Source: Johnsonella ignava ATCC 51276 (GTDB lineage: Bacteria; Bacillota; Clostridia; Lachnospirales; Lachnospiraceae). From it: 64,000 bases of DNA. Shown piece by piece: positions 37,598-46,713 of this stretch (within the stretch, counting starts at the first letter, position 1; each line of letters begins with the position of its first letter). The stretch covers positions 156,967-220,966 of the forward strand of contig NZ_JH378830.1 of the NCBI RefSeq assembly GCF_000235445.1. Reading direction: 5' to 3'. Under the pieces are notes generated by a model. The model saw only the letters and a list, made by a program, of their open reading frames with translations. It ran no database searches and was not told where the DNA came from. The position numbers were made by a program, and so were the translations under genes.

Positions 37598-39085
37598 ATG
37601 GATAAAATAAAAATGAGGCTTAGTAAAATAGAAAAGTCTTTTCCGGGGGTAAAAGCACTTGACGGTATAGAGTTTTCTGTAAGAGAAGGTACCGTTCATG
37701 CTTTATGCGGTGAGAACGGTGCAGGAAAGTCAACACTCATGAAAATCATTATGGGATTATATAAGGCGGATAAGGGAAGCATCTTCCTGGATGAAAAAGA
37801 AGTTGATATTAAGAATCCTATACAGGCAAGAGACTTAGGTATATCTATGATAGCACAGGAGCTTAGTTATGTACCTGAGCTTTCGGTGGAAGAGAATCTG
37901 TTTTTAGGAAGACTTCCTCTAAAAGCTTTGGGAATGATTGACTGGAAGAAGGTAAGGCAGGAAAGCAAAAAGTTTCTGGAAGAGGAAAATTTATCCTATA
38001 AGCCATGGCAAAAACTTAAGACACTAACGGTTTCGGATATACAGATACTTGAGATTATAAAGGCAGTTACCAACAATGCCAAGATCATTATTATGGATGA
38101 ACCGACCTCATCTATAACCCAGTCCGAGGTTGAAAATCTGTTTAAAAAGGTAGAGGAACTAAAGAAAAAAGGAGTATCGATAATCTATATATCTCACAAG
38201 ATGGATGAGGTATTTAGAATAGCTGATGATATAAGTATATTAAGAGACGGTAAGGTGGTAGCATCAAAGAAAGCCTCCGAATTTGACCTTGAAAGTGTTA
38301 TTTCTTTAATGGTGGGAAGAAAGATTGAAAATGCTTATCCTAAGGAAGATGCAGAGCTTGGCGATAAGGTTTTGGAGATAGATAAGCTAAGTAAGGATAA
38401 GCTGTTCGAAGATATTGATTTTTATGTCAAAAAGGGAGAAATAGTAGGTTTTGCAGGTCTTGTAGGGGCAGGCAGAACCGAGGTTATGAGAGCGATATAC
38501 GGACTTGACCATAAAGACAGCGGCAGCGTTAAGATAAAGTCCAAAGAGGTCAATATCAAAAATCCTGCGGACAGTATAAAAGAAGGTTTGATTTTACTGT
38601 CAGAAAGCAGAAAAGATGACGGTATAGTTCCTGTAAGAAGTGTTATGGAGAATGCCAGTTTGGCAAGTTTACAAAAGTTCATATATTCGGGTTTTGCTCA
38701 TAGAAAGAAAGAGAGAAATGCCGTATACGAAAGTTTTATGAAAATGAATGTAAAAACTCCTACACTGGATACACCTATATCAAGTCTGTCAGGAGGCAAT
38801 CAGCAAAAAGTTCTTTTATCCAGATGGATGCTTAGCGAACCGGATATATTGATACTTGATGAGCCTACCAGAGGTATAGATATAGGAGCAAAGTTTGAAA
38901 TATACAAACTTATGACGGATATGGTAAAGGAAGGAAAGGCTATAATTATGGTATCTTCCGAACTTCCGGAACTTATAGGTATGTGCGATAGGATTTATGT
39001 AATGAATAAGGGGCGTATAAGCGGTATGCTTAAAAGGGATGAGTTTTCTCAGGAAGACATCATGAGATATGCTACCGGATTATAA
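37598..39085 (+). CDS. Sugar ABC importer, tandem ATPase (RbsA/XylG type)
   Basis: A 495-residue protein with two ABC domains, as in ribose/xylose-type importers. Domain 1 has Walker A GENGAGKSTLMK (about 38) and Walker B IIIMDEPTSSI, but its signature reads LTVSDIQILEI, where family members usually have LSxGxxQ. Domain 2 has a Walker A-like GLVGAGRTEVMR, a full LSGGNQQKVLLSRWM and LILDEPTRGIDIG. It energises sugar uptake with the next two genes. GGAAACAGG lies upstream of the ATG. First in the operon after the promoter at 37510. Confidence 0.93.
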   Translation: MDKIKMRLSKIEKSFPGVKALDGIEFSVREGTVHALCGENGAGKSTLMKIIMGLYKADKGSIFLDEKEVDIKNPIQARDLGISMIAQELSYVPELSVEENLFLGRLPLKALGMIDWKKVRQESKKFLEEENLSYKPWQKLKTLTVSDIQILEIIKAVTNNAKIIIMDEPTSSITQSEVENLFKKVEELKKKGVSIIYISHKMDEVFRIADDISILRDGKVVASKKASEFDLESVISLMVGRKIENAYPKEDAELGDKVLEIDKLSKDKLFEDIDFYVKKGEIVGFAGLVGAGRTEVMRAIYGLDHKDSGSVKIKSKEVNIKNPADSIKEGLILLSESRKDDGIVPVRSVMENASLASLQKFIYSGFAHRKKERNAVYESFMKMNVKTPTLDTPISSLSGGNQQKVLLSRWMLSEPDILILDEPTRGIDIGAKFEIYKLMTDMVKEGKAIIMVSSELPELIGMCDRIYVMNKGRISGMLKRDEFSQEDIMRYATGL

Positions 39086-39126
39086 TGCTTATATAGCAGG
39101 ACATCAAAATCAAAATACGGAGAAAG

Positions 39127-40113
39127 ATGAAAATGAAAGATAGAGTATCCCATTTTTTGCAAAAAACAGGAATATTTGCAGTGCTGGCGCTTATTTTTTT
39201 GGTGTGTAGCTTTATCAGTAAGGACTTTTTAAAATACAACAATTTGATTAATGTTACCAGACAGCTTTGTGTAGGCATACTTATAGCATATGGAGAAATG
39301 CTGCTTATCATAAGCGGATTTTTAGATCTGTCAGTCGGATCTGTGCTTGCACTTTCGGGTGTAGTATCCATTATGGTATTTAAGTCGACCGGGAACATAT
39401 TTGCGGCTTTAACTACGGCACTTTTGATAGGAATAATATGTAACATAGTCAATGCCTTTTTTGTAGCCCAGCTTAAAGTACCGGCATTTATAGCAACACT
39501 TGGTATGATGCAGGTTGCAAGGGGTATAGCTCTGTATATAACCGGAGGAAAGAATATATTACAGCTGGGCAACTATGTAAAAGTGGGTCAGGGTATGTTA
39601 GGACCGGTTCCGGTACCTGTAATAATAGTAGTATTCGTAACAGTCTTTGTATGGTGGCTGCTTAATCATACAAGATACGGAAGAAGCCTATATGCCATAG
39701 GTGGCAACAGAGCGGCAGCAGAGGCAAGCGGAATTGATTCAAAAAGAAGTATATATTTGTCATATATCATTAACGGCGCTATGGTAGGACTTGCAGGAGT
39801 TATATTTATGGCAAGAAATAACGCCGGACTGCCGAATGGAGCTGTGGGCTATGAAATGACAGGACTTACGGCTGCCATAGTCGGAGGTACTTCATTTACC
39901 GGAGGCATAGGAAGTGTCAGCGGTACTGTTGCCGGTGCATTTATTATAGGTTTCCTTGAAAATGTTATGAACCTTATAGGTGTTAATGCCTATATACAGC
40001 AGATTATAGAAGGCCTTATTATTGCACTTGCGGTAGCGGTGGATATAACGGTTAAACTTAGAAAATCAGGTAGAGTTATTATAGTAAAAGAAAATAAAGT
40101 AAAAAGTAATTAG
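39127..40113 (+). CDS. Sugar ABC importer, permease (RbsC/XylH type)
   Basis: A 328-residue membrane protein with about nine or ten helices. It carries GEMLLIISGFLDLSVGSVLA near helix 3 and the family hallmark AAIVGGTSFTGGIGSVSGT. ALAVAVDI near the end matches RbsC. It would form the membrane channel with the tandem ATPase gene. GGAG lies 6 bases before the first of two nearby ATGs (39127 and 39133). The gap to the ATPase gene is 41 bases. Confidence 0.93.
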   Translation: MKMKDRVSHFLQKTGIFAVLALIFLVCSFISKDFLKYNNLINVTRQLCVGILIAYGEMLLIISGFLDLSVGSVLALSGVVSIMVFKSTGNIFAALTTALLIGIICNIVNAFFVAQLKVPAFIATLGMMQVARGIALYITGGKNILQLGNYVKVGQGMLGPVPVPVIIVVFVTVFVWWLLNHTRYGRSLYAIGGNRAAAEASGIDSKRSIYLSYIINGAMVGLAGVIFMARNNAGLPNGAVGYEMTGLTAAIVGGTSFTGGIGSVSGTVAGAFIIGFLENVMNLIGVNAYIQQIIEGLIIALAVAVDITVKLRKSGRVIIVKENKVKSN

Positions 40114-40161
40114 TGGATAGTGAAAACTTACCACTGCTTTAATAAAAGGAGGAATAAAGAT

Positions 40162-41253
40162 ATGAAATTAAGAAAGTTAGGTAGTATGGCTCTGGCAGCT
40201 TTTATGGCTGCATCACTTGTTGCGTGTAGTTCAGGAGGCACAGGTTCATCGGCTGCAGGAGATAGTTCTGCAAACTCAAAAAGTGCTGCCGGAGACGGTA
40301 AAGGCGGTAAAAAAGTATGTTTTGTTGCAAGAGCGAGTGCCGATACATTTGCAGCATGGCTTACGGAGGAGATGAAGAAAGAGGCTCTAAACTACCCTGA
40401 GCTGACTCTTACCTGTGTGAGCGGTGAGGGAGATGATAATAAGGAAAACAGTCTTCTGGAAGACTGCATTACCAAGGAATATGATTTGGTAATAGTTCAG
40501 TCCAATAATAATGCTGCACAGGCACCTTATGTCAAAAAGCTTTTAGATGCAGGTATTCCTGTAATTACAACCAACCCTACAACACATCAAAGTGATCTGG
40601 ACGGAAGCGACAATCAGGATGTTATGGAAGGAACGGGTACAGTTGACGCAGATCCTATAGAACAGGCTAAGGTAAGTGCACAAAGAGCGGTAAAAGAAGT
40701 ACCTCAAAATGCAAATGTAGTTATACTTAACGGGCCCTCAGGAAACTTCCATGCAGACAAGAGAAGAGAAGCCTGGACAGAGTATTTCCTTTCAAAAAGA
40801 CCGGATGTAAAGGTTTTATATGAAGATTATGCAAACTGGAACAGTGATGAGGCACTTACACTTATGGAAGCCTGGGTACAGGCAGGAACACATATAGATG
40901 CTATAATATCTATGAATGACAATATGGCAGCAGGTGCTATAGAGGCTATAAGGGATAACAAAGAGTATATAGGTGATGACGGCAAGGCTAAATTCCTGGC
41001 ATACGGTGTTGACGGAACAGCTCAAGGCTGTCTGCTTATTAAAGAAGGCTTGCTTACATCTACAGCATTGCAGTCGGCAGCAGATCTTGCAAAGAAAAAT
41101 ATGGAGTATGCCAGTAAAGTTGTAAAGGGTGAGCTTAAGGTAACCGAAGTAAATGATCATGTAGAAGCGCCACAGATTAATGCGGAAAATGTTAATGAGT
41201 ATCTTAAGATATATGTAGAAAACGGAGAAATATCAGAGTCTGATATAAAGTAA
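40162..41253 (+). CDS. Sugar-binding lipoprotein of the ABC importer
   Basis: A 363-residue substrate-binding protein of the ribose/galactose periplasmic-binding family. The ATG at 40162 follows AAAGGAGG; an earlier in-frame start at 40120 has no such site. The signal peptide ends in lipobox LVAC with Cys22, followed by a Ser/Gly/Ala linker. The two-domain body includes CVSGEGDDNKENSLLEDCI, LNGPSGNFHADKRREAW, DAIISMNDNMAAGAIEAIRD and GVDGTAQGCLLIKEG. It is third in the operon and captures the sugar or polyol. The exact ligand is unknown; the next genes suggest a pentitol. Confidence 0.92.
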   Translation: MKLRKLGSMALAAFMAASLVACSSGGTGSSAAGDSSANSKSAAGDGKGGKKVCFVARASADTFAAWLTEEMKKEALNYPELTLTCVSGEGDDNKENSLLEDCITKEYDLVIVQSNNNAAQAPYVKKLLDAGIPVITTNPTTHQSDLDGSDNQDVMEGTGTVDADPIEQAKVSAQRAVKEVPQNANVVILNGPSGNFHADKRREAWTEYFLSKRPDVKVLYEDYANWNSDEALTLMEAWVQAGTHIDAIISMNDNMAAGAIEAIRDNKEYIGDDGKAKFLAYGVDGTAQGCLLIKEGLLTSTALQSAADLAKKNMEYASKVVKGELKVTEVNDHVEAPQINAENVNEYLKIYVENGEISESDIK

Positions 41254-41268
41254 AAAAGGAGGAGGCTT

Positions 41269-42318
41269 ATGAAGATGCAAAAGGCTGCTTTTATGAGGGG
41301 AACTGACAAGATGATACTTAAGGAGATTGAAGTTCCTTCTATAAAAGATGATGAGGTATTGGTTTCATTGGAGTATGTAGGTATATGCGGATCTGATGTG
41401 CATTATTATCATCATGGAAATTGCGGTGCGTATAAGGTTGATTTATCACAGGATTATATGCTTGGGCATGAATGTGCCGGTACTATAACCGCTGTAGGTA
41501 AAGATGTAAATGATTTGAAGGTAGGAGACAGAGTGGCACTTGAACCGGGAATTACCTGTGGAAAGTGTGAGGCCTGTAAGTCAGGGCATTACAATCTCTG
41601 TCCTGATGTAGTATTTTTAGCTACACCTCCGGTACCCGGCTGTAATGAGGAATTTATAGCATTTCCGGCTGATATGTGTTTTAAGCTTCCTGAAAATGTA
41701 TCTACAAAGGCAGGAGCATTAATAGAGCCGCTTTCCGTAGGATTTTATGCAGTAGAGCAAAGTGAAATGAACACCGGTGATACAGTAGTTATACTCGGTT
41801 CGGGCTGTATAGGTTTGGTTACCTTACTTGCAAGCAAGGCAAGGGGTGCAGGTACTATAATAGTAGCCGACCTTGTTGATGCAAGACTTAATAAGGCTTT
41901 GGAGCTTGGTGCAACACATGTAATCAACTCAAAGGAAACCGATATATTTAAAAAGGTTAAGGAGATTACAGGAGGAAGGAATGCAGATATAGTATTTGAA
42001 ACTGCCGGTTCTGCGGTAACCATAGCTCAGACACCTTTTCTTACAAGAAGAGGTGGGACTGTAGTTTTAGTCGGTATAGCCGCACAGGAAGAAATATCAT
42101 ATAACTTTGCACAGGTTATGGATAAGGAGATTACTATAAAGTCGGTATTCCGTTATAAAAATATTTTTCCCAAGGCGATAGCAGCGGTAGGAAACGGTGC
42201 TATAGATGTTGCTTCTATTATTACACATGAATTTACGCTTGATGATATCGAAAATGCGTATAATGAAGCTGTTAATAATAAAGAAAACCTTGTGAAGGCT
42301 GTAATTAAGATAAAGTAA
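41269..42318 (+). CDS. Zinc-dependent polyol dehydrogenase (xylitol/sorbitol type)
   Basis: A 349-residue medium-chain dehydrogenase. The catalytic zinc ligands are Cys40 (GICGSDVHYY), His67-Glu68 (GHECAG) and Glu153 (IEPLSVG). The structural zinc cysteines Cys97, Cys100, Cys103 and Cys111 are all present. The NAD fold shows ILGSGCIGLVTLL and an acidic VADLVD, favouring NAD. Sequence features match D-xylulose reductase/sorbitol dehydrogenases. Its place between a sugar importer and xylulokinase supports oxidation of xylitol (or D-arabitol) to D-xylulose. AAAGGAGGAGG precedes the ATG by 5 bases. Last gene before a terminator-like hairpin. Confidence 0.88.
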   Translation: MKMQKAAFMRGTDKMILKEIEVPSIKDDEVLVSLEYVGICGSDVHYYHHGNCGAYKVDLSQDYMLGHECAGTITAVGKDVNDLKVGDRVALEPGITCGKCEACKSGHYNLCPDVVFLATPPVPGCNEEFIAFPADMCFKLPENVSTKAGALIEPLSVGFYAVEQSEMNTGDTVVILGSGCIGLVTLLASKARGAGTIIVADLVDARLNKALELGATHVINSKETDIFKKVKEITGGRNADIVFETAGSAVTIAQTPFLTRRGGTVVLVGIAAQEEISYNFAQVMDKEITIKSVFRYKNIFPKAIAAVGNGAIDVASIITHEFTLDDIENAYNEAVNNKENLVKAVIKIK

Positions 42319-42333
42319 TGTATTGTTGTGGTA

Positions 42334-42362
42334 TTGATGACTGCCCGGGTATTTGTTATAAT
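42334..42362 (+). promoter_or_regulatory. Candidate internal promoter of xylB
   Basis: TTGATG (42334-42339), 17-bp spacer, TATAAT (42357-42362). It lies upstream of the hairpin at 42418-42470, which would then sit inside the xylB leader. Confidence 0.5.
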
Positions 42363-42418
42363 ATCCGGGAAGCATTAAAGATAAAATAAAATACTGTTAT
42401 ATAGTTTAAAATAAGGTA

Positions 42419-42474
42419 ATAAAAGCTGTTGCAAGGAGTAGGTAGTTTGTTTTTGCGGCAGCTTTTATTTTTTA
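42419..42474 (+). terminator. Terminator or attenuator between dehydrogenase gene and xylB
   Basis: ATAAAAGCTGTTGC (42419-42432) pairs with GCGGCAGCTTTTAT (42455-42468) using two G-U pairs, followed by TTTTTT. It ends the ABC-dehydrogenase operon or, if the 42334 promoter is real, attenuates xylB. Confidence 0.75.
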
Positions 42475-42509
42475 TAAAATTCGGTTAATAATAAATATGA
42501 GGTGTATGT

Positions 42510-43964
42510 ATGTTTGTAGGTATAGATTTGGGAACTTCGGCAGTTAAGCTTTTGCTGATGAATGAAAATGGAAAAATAGAAAAAATTGTATCAAAAGAGT
42601 ATCCTTTGTATTTGCCACAACCTGAATGGTCAGAACAAAATCCTGACGATTGGTATGCCGGGACAGTGGCAGGAATCAAGGAACTTATACAGGGTTTTGA
42701 AACAAAAATTAAGGGTGTAGCTGTCGCAGGGCAGATGCATGGTCTTGTGGTGCTGGATAAGGAAGATAAGGTGATAAGACCTGCTATACTGTGGAATGAC
42801 GGTCGTTCCAAGGTCCAGACCGACTATCTTAACAATGTAATAGGTAAGGATAAGTTATCGGAGTACACTGCCAATATAGCCTTTGCCGGTTTTACAGCTC
42901 CTAAAATACTTTGGCTTAAAGAAAATGAACCGCAAAATTTTGAAAAAATAAATAAGATTATGCTTCCTAAAGACTATATAGTATATAAGCTTAGCGGAAA
43001 CTTTACTACGGATTATTCCGATGCTTCAGGTATGCTTTTACTTGATGTGAAGTCTAAAAAGTGGTCAAAAGAAATGCTTTCCATATGTGAGATAAATGAG
43101 GAAATGCTGCCTAAGCTTTATGAAAGTTATGAAAGTGTAGGTGTATTAAGCACTGATGTTGCCTTGGAGCTAGGCATAAAACAAAAAGTTGAGGTTGCGG
43201 CAGGAGCTTCCGATAATGCAGCGGCGGCTATAGGTACAGGAATAACAGCAGGTGCAAGTTGTAACATATCTTTGGGAACCAGCGGCACTATGTTTATACC
43301 TGCTTATGAATTTAAAGCAGATCCCAACAATGCATTGCACTCATTTGCACACGCAGACGGTTATTATCATCTTATGGCTTGTATGTTAAGTGCCGCCTCC
43401 TGCAATAAGTGGTGGATGGAAGATATATTAAATACTAAAGATTATACTAAAGAACAGCCAAATTTTGATAAGCTTGGATTTAATGAAGTATTCTTTTTAC
43501 CCTACCTTATGGGGGAGCGTTCCCCGCATAATGATACTAAGGCAAGGGCTGCTTTTATAGGTATGAGTATGAATACAAAAAGAGAGGATATGACACAGGC
43601 GGTCATGGAGGGAGTTCTTTTTGGACTTAGAGATTCATTGGAAGTGGCTAAAAAACTCGGTATTGGTTTTGAAAAGACCACACTTTGCGGCGGCGGTGCG
43701 AAAAGTAAGCTGTGGAGGCAAATGAGTGCCGATATTATGAAACTTGAGGTTGATTTGGTTGAGACTGAAGAAGGACCTGCTTACGGAGCCGCCATACTTG
43801 CAGGAGTTGCATGCAGAGAGTTTGAAAGTGTTGAGTCGGCTTGCAAGGCTCTTATAAAGATAAAAGAGCATATAAGCGTAAATCAGGAAGCTGCAAAAAG
43901 ATATGATGAAAAATATGCAAGATTTGCAAAACTGTACCCGGCATTAAAGGGTCTGTTTTGTTAG
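42510..43964 (+). CDS. xylB: Xylulokinase
   Basis: A 484-residue FGGY-family kinase that phosphorylates D-xylulose to xylulose 5-phosphate for the pentose phosphate pathway. The N-terminal GIDLGTSAVKLLLMNENG, GQMHGLVVLD (substrate-binding MHG), ILWNDGR, and the catalytic-base region AGASDNAAAAIGTG are diagnostic for XylB. CGGGAKSKLWRQMSADI lies near the C-terminus. A GAGGTG-type site precedes the ATG. It completes the predicted uptake, oxidation and phosphorylation route. Its own promoter and a hairpin precede it. Confidence 0.95.
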   Translation: MFVGIDLGTSAVKLLLMNENGKIEKIVSKEYPLYLPQPEWSEQNPDDWYAGTVAGIKELIQGFETKIKGVAVAGQMHGLVVLDKEDKVIRPAILWNDGRSKVQTDYLNNVIGKDKLSEYTANIAFAGFTAPKILWLKENEPQNFEKINKIMLPKDYIVYKLSGNFTTDYSDASGMLLLDVKSKKWSKEMLSICEINEEMLPKLYESYESVGVLSTDVALELGIKQKVEVAAGASDNAAAAIGTGITAGASCNISLGTSGTMFIPAYEFKADPNNALHSFAHADGYYHLMACMLSAASCNKWWMEDILNTKDYTKEQPNFDKLGFNEVFFLPYLMGERSPHNDTKARAAFIGMSMNTKREDMTQAVMEGVLFGLRDSLEVAKKLGIGFEKTTLCGGGAKSKLWRQMSADIMKLEVDLVETEEGPAYGAAILAGVACREFESVESACKALIKIKEHISVNQEAAKRYDEKYARFAKLYPALKGLFC

Positions 43965-44133
43965 AAAAGTAAAAATTTGTATAGCAGGCAATTACTCGTG
44001 TAGAAAATTAAAGAAAAAGAAGCTTTTTTCAAGTTTATAGCTGTGATACAATTTAGCCAAGTAAATCCGCACATTTATGAGATAGTGTCAAATGACCTAT
44101 GAAAAAACGAGTCTAAGATATAGAGGAATAAAT

Positions 44134-45321
44134 ATGGGCAAAATTATTAAAATGGAAAATGAAAAAGATAACTGTATAATGGCTATGATGAATGATGCAT
44201 CGCTATGCCCTGTCTTAGAAAAATCGAATGTTGGGGTTTCCGATTATACAAAGTTGCCGTTGACTAAACTGGCAGCTATAGGGATGTCATTTAAACCACT
44301 GACTATTGCCGTACAAACCGCAGTGTCCGGAGCAGGCGGAAGCGGGTTGTACTATGTTGATACAGCCGGAAAAACAATGTTTCAGATGAAAGAAACAGGT
44401 AATTTTATTGGCTCTCTTAAAATATCAACCGGTTCAGTAGGTGGCGGGCAGGCTCAGATGATGCCACTTGCCTTTGATCCTGCAATGCTTTTTATGGCGG
44501 TTGCACTTGCGAATATTGACAAAAAACTTGACTCTATAAAAGAAATGCAACAGGAAATGATGGATTTTCTTGTGCAGAAGGAAAAAGCAGAGTTAAAAGG
44601 AAATCTTACATTCTTATACGATGCCTTTAATAACTACAAGTACAACTGGAATAATGAAATGTATAATAACAGTAATCACACAATAGTTCTTGCAATCAAA
44701 AAAGAATCGGAAGCAAAGATTGTTTTTTACCGTGAACGGATAATTGCCGAGCTTAATAAGAAATCCTTTATTAATACCAAAATTCATATCAACAAGACTG
44801 TAGATAAGAAGTTGCAGACGGTTCAAGACCGTTTCAAAGATTATCAGCTTGCATTATATATGCTGGCATTTTCCACATTCTTAGATGTAATGTTTATTGG
44901 AAATTATAATGAAGAATATTTGTCTGGTATTTCAGCAAAATTAAATGATTATTCAATGGAGTATATAGAGCTTTATACGAAGTGCTATGAAGCGATATAC
45001 GGGTATTATTTAACTTCAACAGATTCCTTTTTGCTGAAAGGATTGTCAAAAACAACAAAAACGGTTGGCAAGATTGTAGGTAAGATACCGGTTGTTGGAG
45101 ATACTAAGGCTGATGAAACTCTTACTGCCGCAGGGGATAAACTCAGTGTTATGGCAGAGGAAAAAATCAGTAACCAAATGAAACGGCTGATTGAGCACAA
45201 GAGCAATTTTGTCAGACCTTTTATTCAAAACATAGATACATTAAGTAGGCTGAGCAATAATCCGCTTCAGTTGCTGGTTGATAAGGATAATCTTTATATT
45301 GGAACGATAGCAATGATATAA
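44134..45321 (+). CDS. Unrecognised mostly helical protein
   Basis: A 395-residue protein that I cannot place in a family. The ATG at 44134 has GAGGA 6 bases upstream; an earlier in-frame ATG at 44092 lacks one. A small-residue stretch LTIAVQTAVSGAGGSGLYYV lies around 59-78, and an Ala/Met-rich hydrophobic helix PLAFDPAMLFMAVALANI around 112-129. That helix runs straight into an amphipathic, coiled-coil-like region (DKKLDSIKEMQQEMMDFL). Later residues are helical and charged, with a Gly/Lys-rich KTVGKIVGKIPVVGDTKAD near 310. No signal peptide was seen. It begins a mosaic region with two decayed genes, suggesting accessory origin. Confidence 0.6.
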   Translation: MGKIIKMENEKDNCIMAMMNDASLCPVLEKSNVGVSDYTKLPLTKLAAIGMSFKPLTIAVQTAVSGAGGSGLYYVDTAGKTMFQMKETGNFIGSLKISTGSVGGGQAQMMPLAFDPAMLFMAVALANIDKKLDSIKEMQQEMMDFLVQKEKAELKGNLTFLYDAFNNYKYNWNNEMYNNSNHTIVLAIKKESEAKIVFYRERIIAELNKKSFINTKIHINKTVDKKLQTVQDRFKDYQLALYMLAFSTFLDVMFIGNYNEEYLSGISAKLNDYSMEYIELYTKCYEAIYGYYLTSTDSFLLKGLSKTTKTVGKIVGKIPVVGDTKADETLTAAGDKLSVMAEEKISNQMKRLIEHKSNFVRPFIQNIDTLSRLSNNPLQLLVDKDNLYIGTIAMI

Positions 45322-45384
45322 CTGCACTTTTAACGGAGTCAGGTATAAATGTTTAAGCTCAAATAAATATTTTATTTATTAATA

Positions 45385-45699
45385 ATGCCTGCGGATAAAC
45401 GTTTTGATACCAAGGAATTTAGAGATGCCCTGGGAATATCAAGACCAAGCTTTGCGTCTCCTTAACTTATGGAAGAAAAAATAGGTGTAAAACCAGGTAC
45501 GGCTTCTCTTTTTTGTCTTACCATGGATAAAGATAATGAAGTGGCACTTGTAATTGACAAGGATATACTTAAGGATGAATATTTTGGCGTAAATCCAAGT
45601 GATAACAGATATCATCTTAAAATCAGGACTGAAGATGTACTTAAGAAGATTATACCCGGTCTTGGATATAGTGCAAAACTTGTGAGTTTGAAAGGATAG
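45385..45699 (+). pseudogene. Decayed YbaK/ProX-type prolyl-tRNA editing gene
   Basis: The frame 45385-45699 reads MPADKRFDTKEFRDALGISR, then SFASP, a TAA stop (45463-45465), then LMEEKIGVKPGTASLFCLTM and so on to 45699. The two halves are in the same frame and join as one YbaK/prolyl-tRNA-synthetase-associated domain, with a likely Glu codon changed to TAA. The typical N-terminal 60-80 residues of the family are also absent upstream, so the gene is both truncated and interrupted. Intact relatives deacylate mischarged tRNA-Pro. A GNAT gene starts 4 bases after its stop. Confidence 0.75.
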
Positions 45700-45702
45700 T
45701 AT

Positions 45703-46218
45703 ATGGAAGTATGCAGCTCAAAATATGATGCCATAATATCAATTAGGAAGGCTGTAAATACAGACTTGCCAAGAATTATGAAAATATATGAACTTGCCAG
45801 AAGCTATATGAGAAAAAACGGGAATCCGAACCAATGGAAAAATAATTTTCCGTCTAAAGGATTGCTTCTTGATGATATTAATAAAGGGAATCTATATGTA
45901 ATAACAGCAGATAGTAAGATACATGCAGTTTTTGCATTTATTATTGGAGAAGACCCGACTTATACTTATATTGAGAACGGTACATGGCTGTCAGATACAC
46001 CATACGGGACACTACACAGGATTGCAGGAGATGGAAAAATCAAGGGTATTTTTACAATAGTTACGGAATTTTGCGAACAAAAAATTAATCATTTAAGGGT
46101 GGATACGCATCAGGATAATCAGGTAATGCAGCATCTTATATGTAAAAACGGATTCAAAAAGTGCGGTATAATTTATGTAGATGACGGTACTCCCAGAATT
46201 GCCTATGAGAGATTATAA
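45703..46218 (+). CDS. GNAT-family N-acetyltransferase
   Basis: A 171-residue acetyltransferase of the GNAT fold. ISIRKAVNTDLPRIMKIYELARSYM opens the domain (about 11-35). GNPNQWKNNFPSKGLLLDDI and the central strands IHAVFAFIIGEDPTY follow. NHLRVDTHQDNQVMQHLICKNGFKKCG makes the acetyl-CoA binding helix and last strands. The substrate is unknown. An AAAGGA site lies 7 bases before the ATG, within the end of the decayed editing gene. Confidence 0.8.
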   Translation: MEVCSSKYDAIISIRKAVNTDLPRIMKIYELARSYMRKNGNPNQWKNNFPSKGLLLDDINKGNLYVITADSKIHAVFAFIIGEDPTYTYIENGTWLSDTPYGTLHRIAGDGKIKGIFTIVTEFCEQKINHLRVDTHQDNQVMQHLICKNGFKKCGIIYVDDGTPRIAYERL

Positions 46219-46371
46219 ATATCTGTAAAAAATTCTGCTCCGGTAATTATTATAAAATAGAGATTTACAGACTTTTTTAAAAAGCGGTAATGCTGATAAA
46301 GAGTCCGGCAGAGCTTTATACTTTTAAGAAAATTTATAAAATAAATGAAGAAATAATAAAGGGATACTGAT

Positions 46372-46713
46372 ATGAATATACAGATATTTGGAACGAAAAA
46401 ATGTAATGATACCAGGAAAGCGGAGCGGTTTTTTAAGGAACGGGGTATAAAGTATCAGTTTGTTGATATGAAAGAAAAAGGTATGAGCAAAGGTGAATTT
46501 AATTCCGTAGCCAATGCAAATGGCGGGTTAGAGAATATGATTAACTGGAAGGGTAAAGATAGGGATTGTCTTGCCATTATTAAGTATATTGCGGCTGAAG
46601 ATAAGCTTGAGAAAGTTCTTGAAAACCCGCAGGTGATTAAAACTCCGGTAGTAAGAAATGGAAAACAGTCTACACTCGGTTATCAGCCGGATATTTGGAA
46701 AGGATGGAACTGA
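46372..46713 (+). CDS. ArsC/Spx-family thioredoxin-fold protein
   Basis: A 113-residue protein of the ArsC-like family. [20 protein letters not shown] has a single active-site-type Cys11 without a second Cys three residues on, so it is not a CxxC Spx. The C-terminal [20 protein letters not shown] matches YffB/ArsC-like proteins, with the cis-Pro and a binding Arg. It is probably a glutathione-, thiol- or arsenate-type reductase of unknown substrate. The stop overlaps the ATG of the macrodomain gene (TGATG). Confidence 0.8.
   Translation: MNIQIFGTKKCNDTRKAERFFKERGIKYQFVDMKEKGMSKGEFNSVANANGGLENMINWKGKDRDCLAIIKYIAAEDKLEKVLENPQVIKTPVVRNGKQSTLGYQPDIWKGWN

Noticed and set aside
43995..44035. AAGAAGCTT palindrome after xylB as a terminator
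   Set aside because: The arms meet without a loop, so a stable RNA hairpin of this shape cannot form as written.
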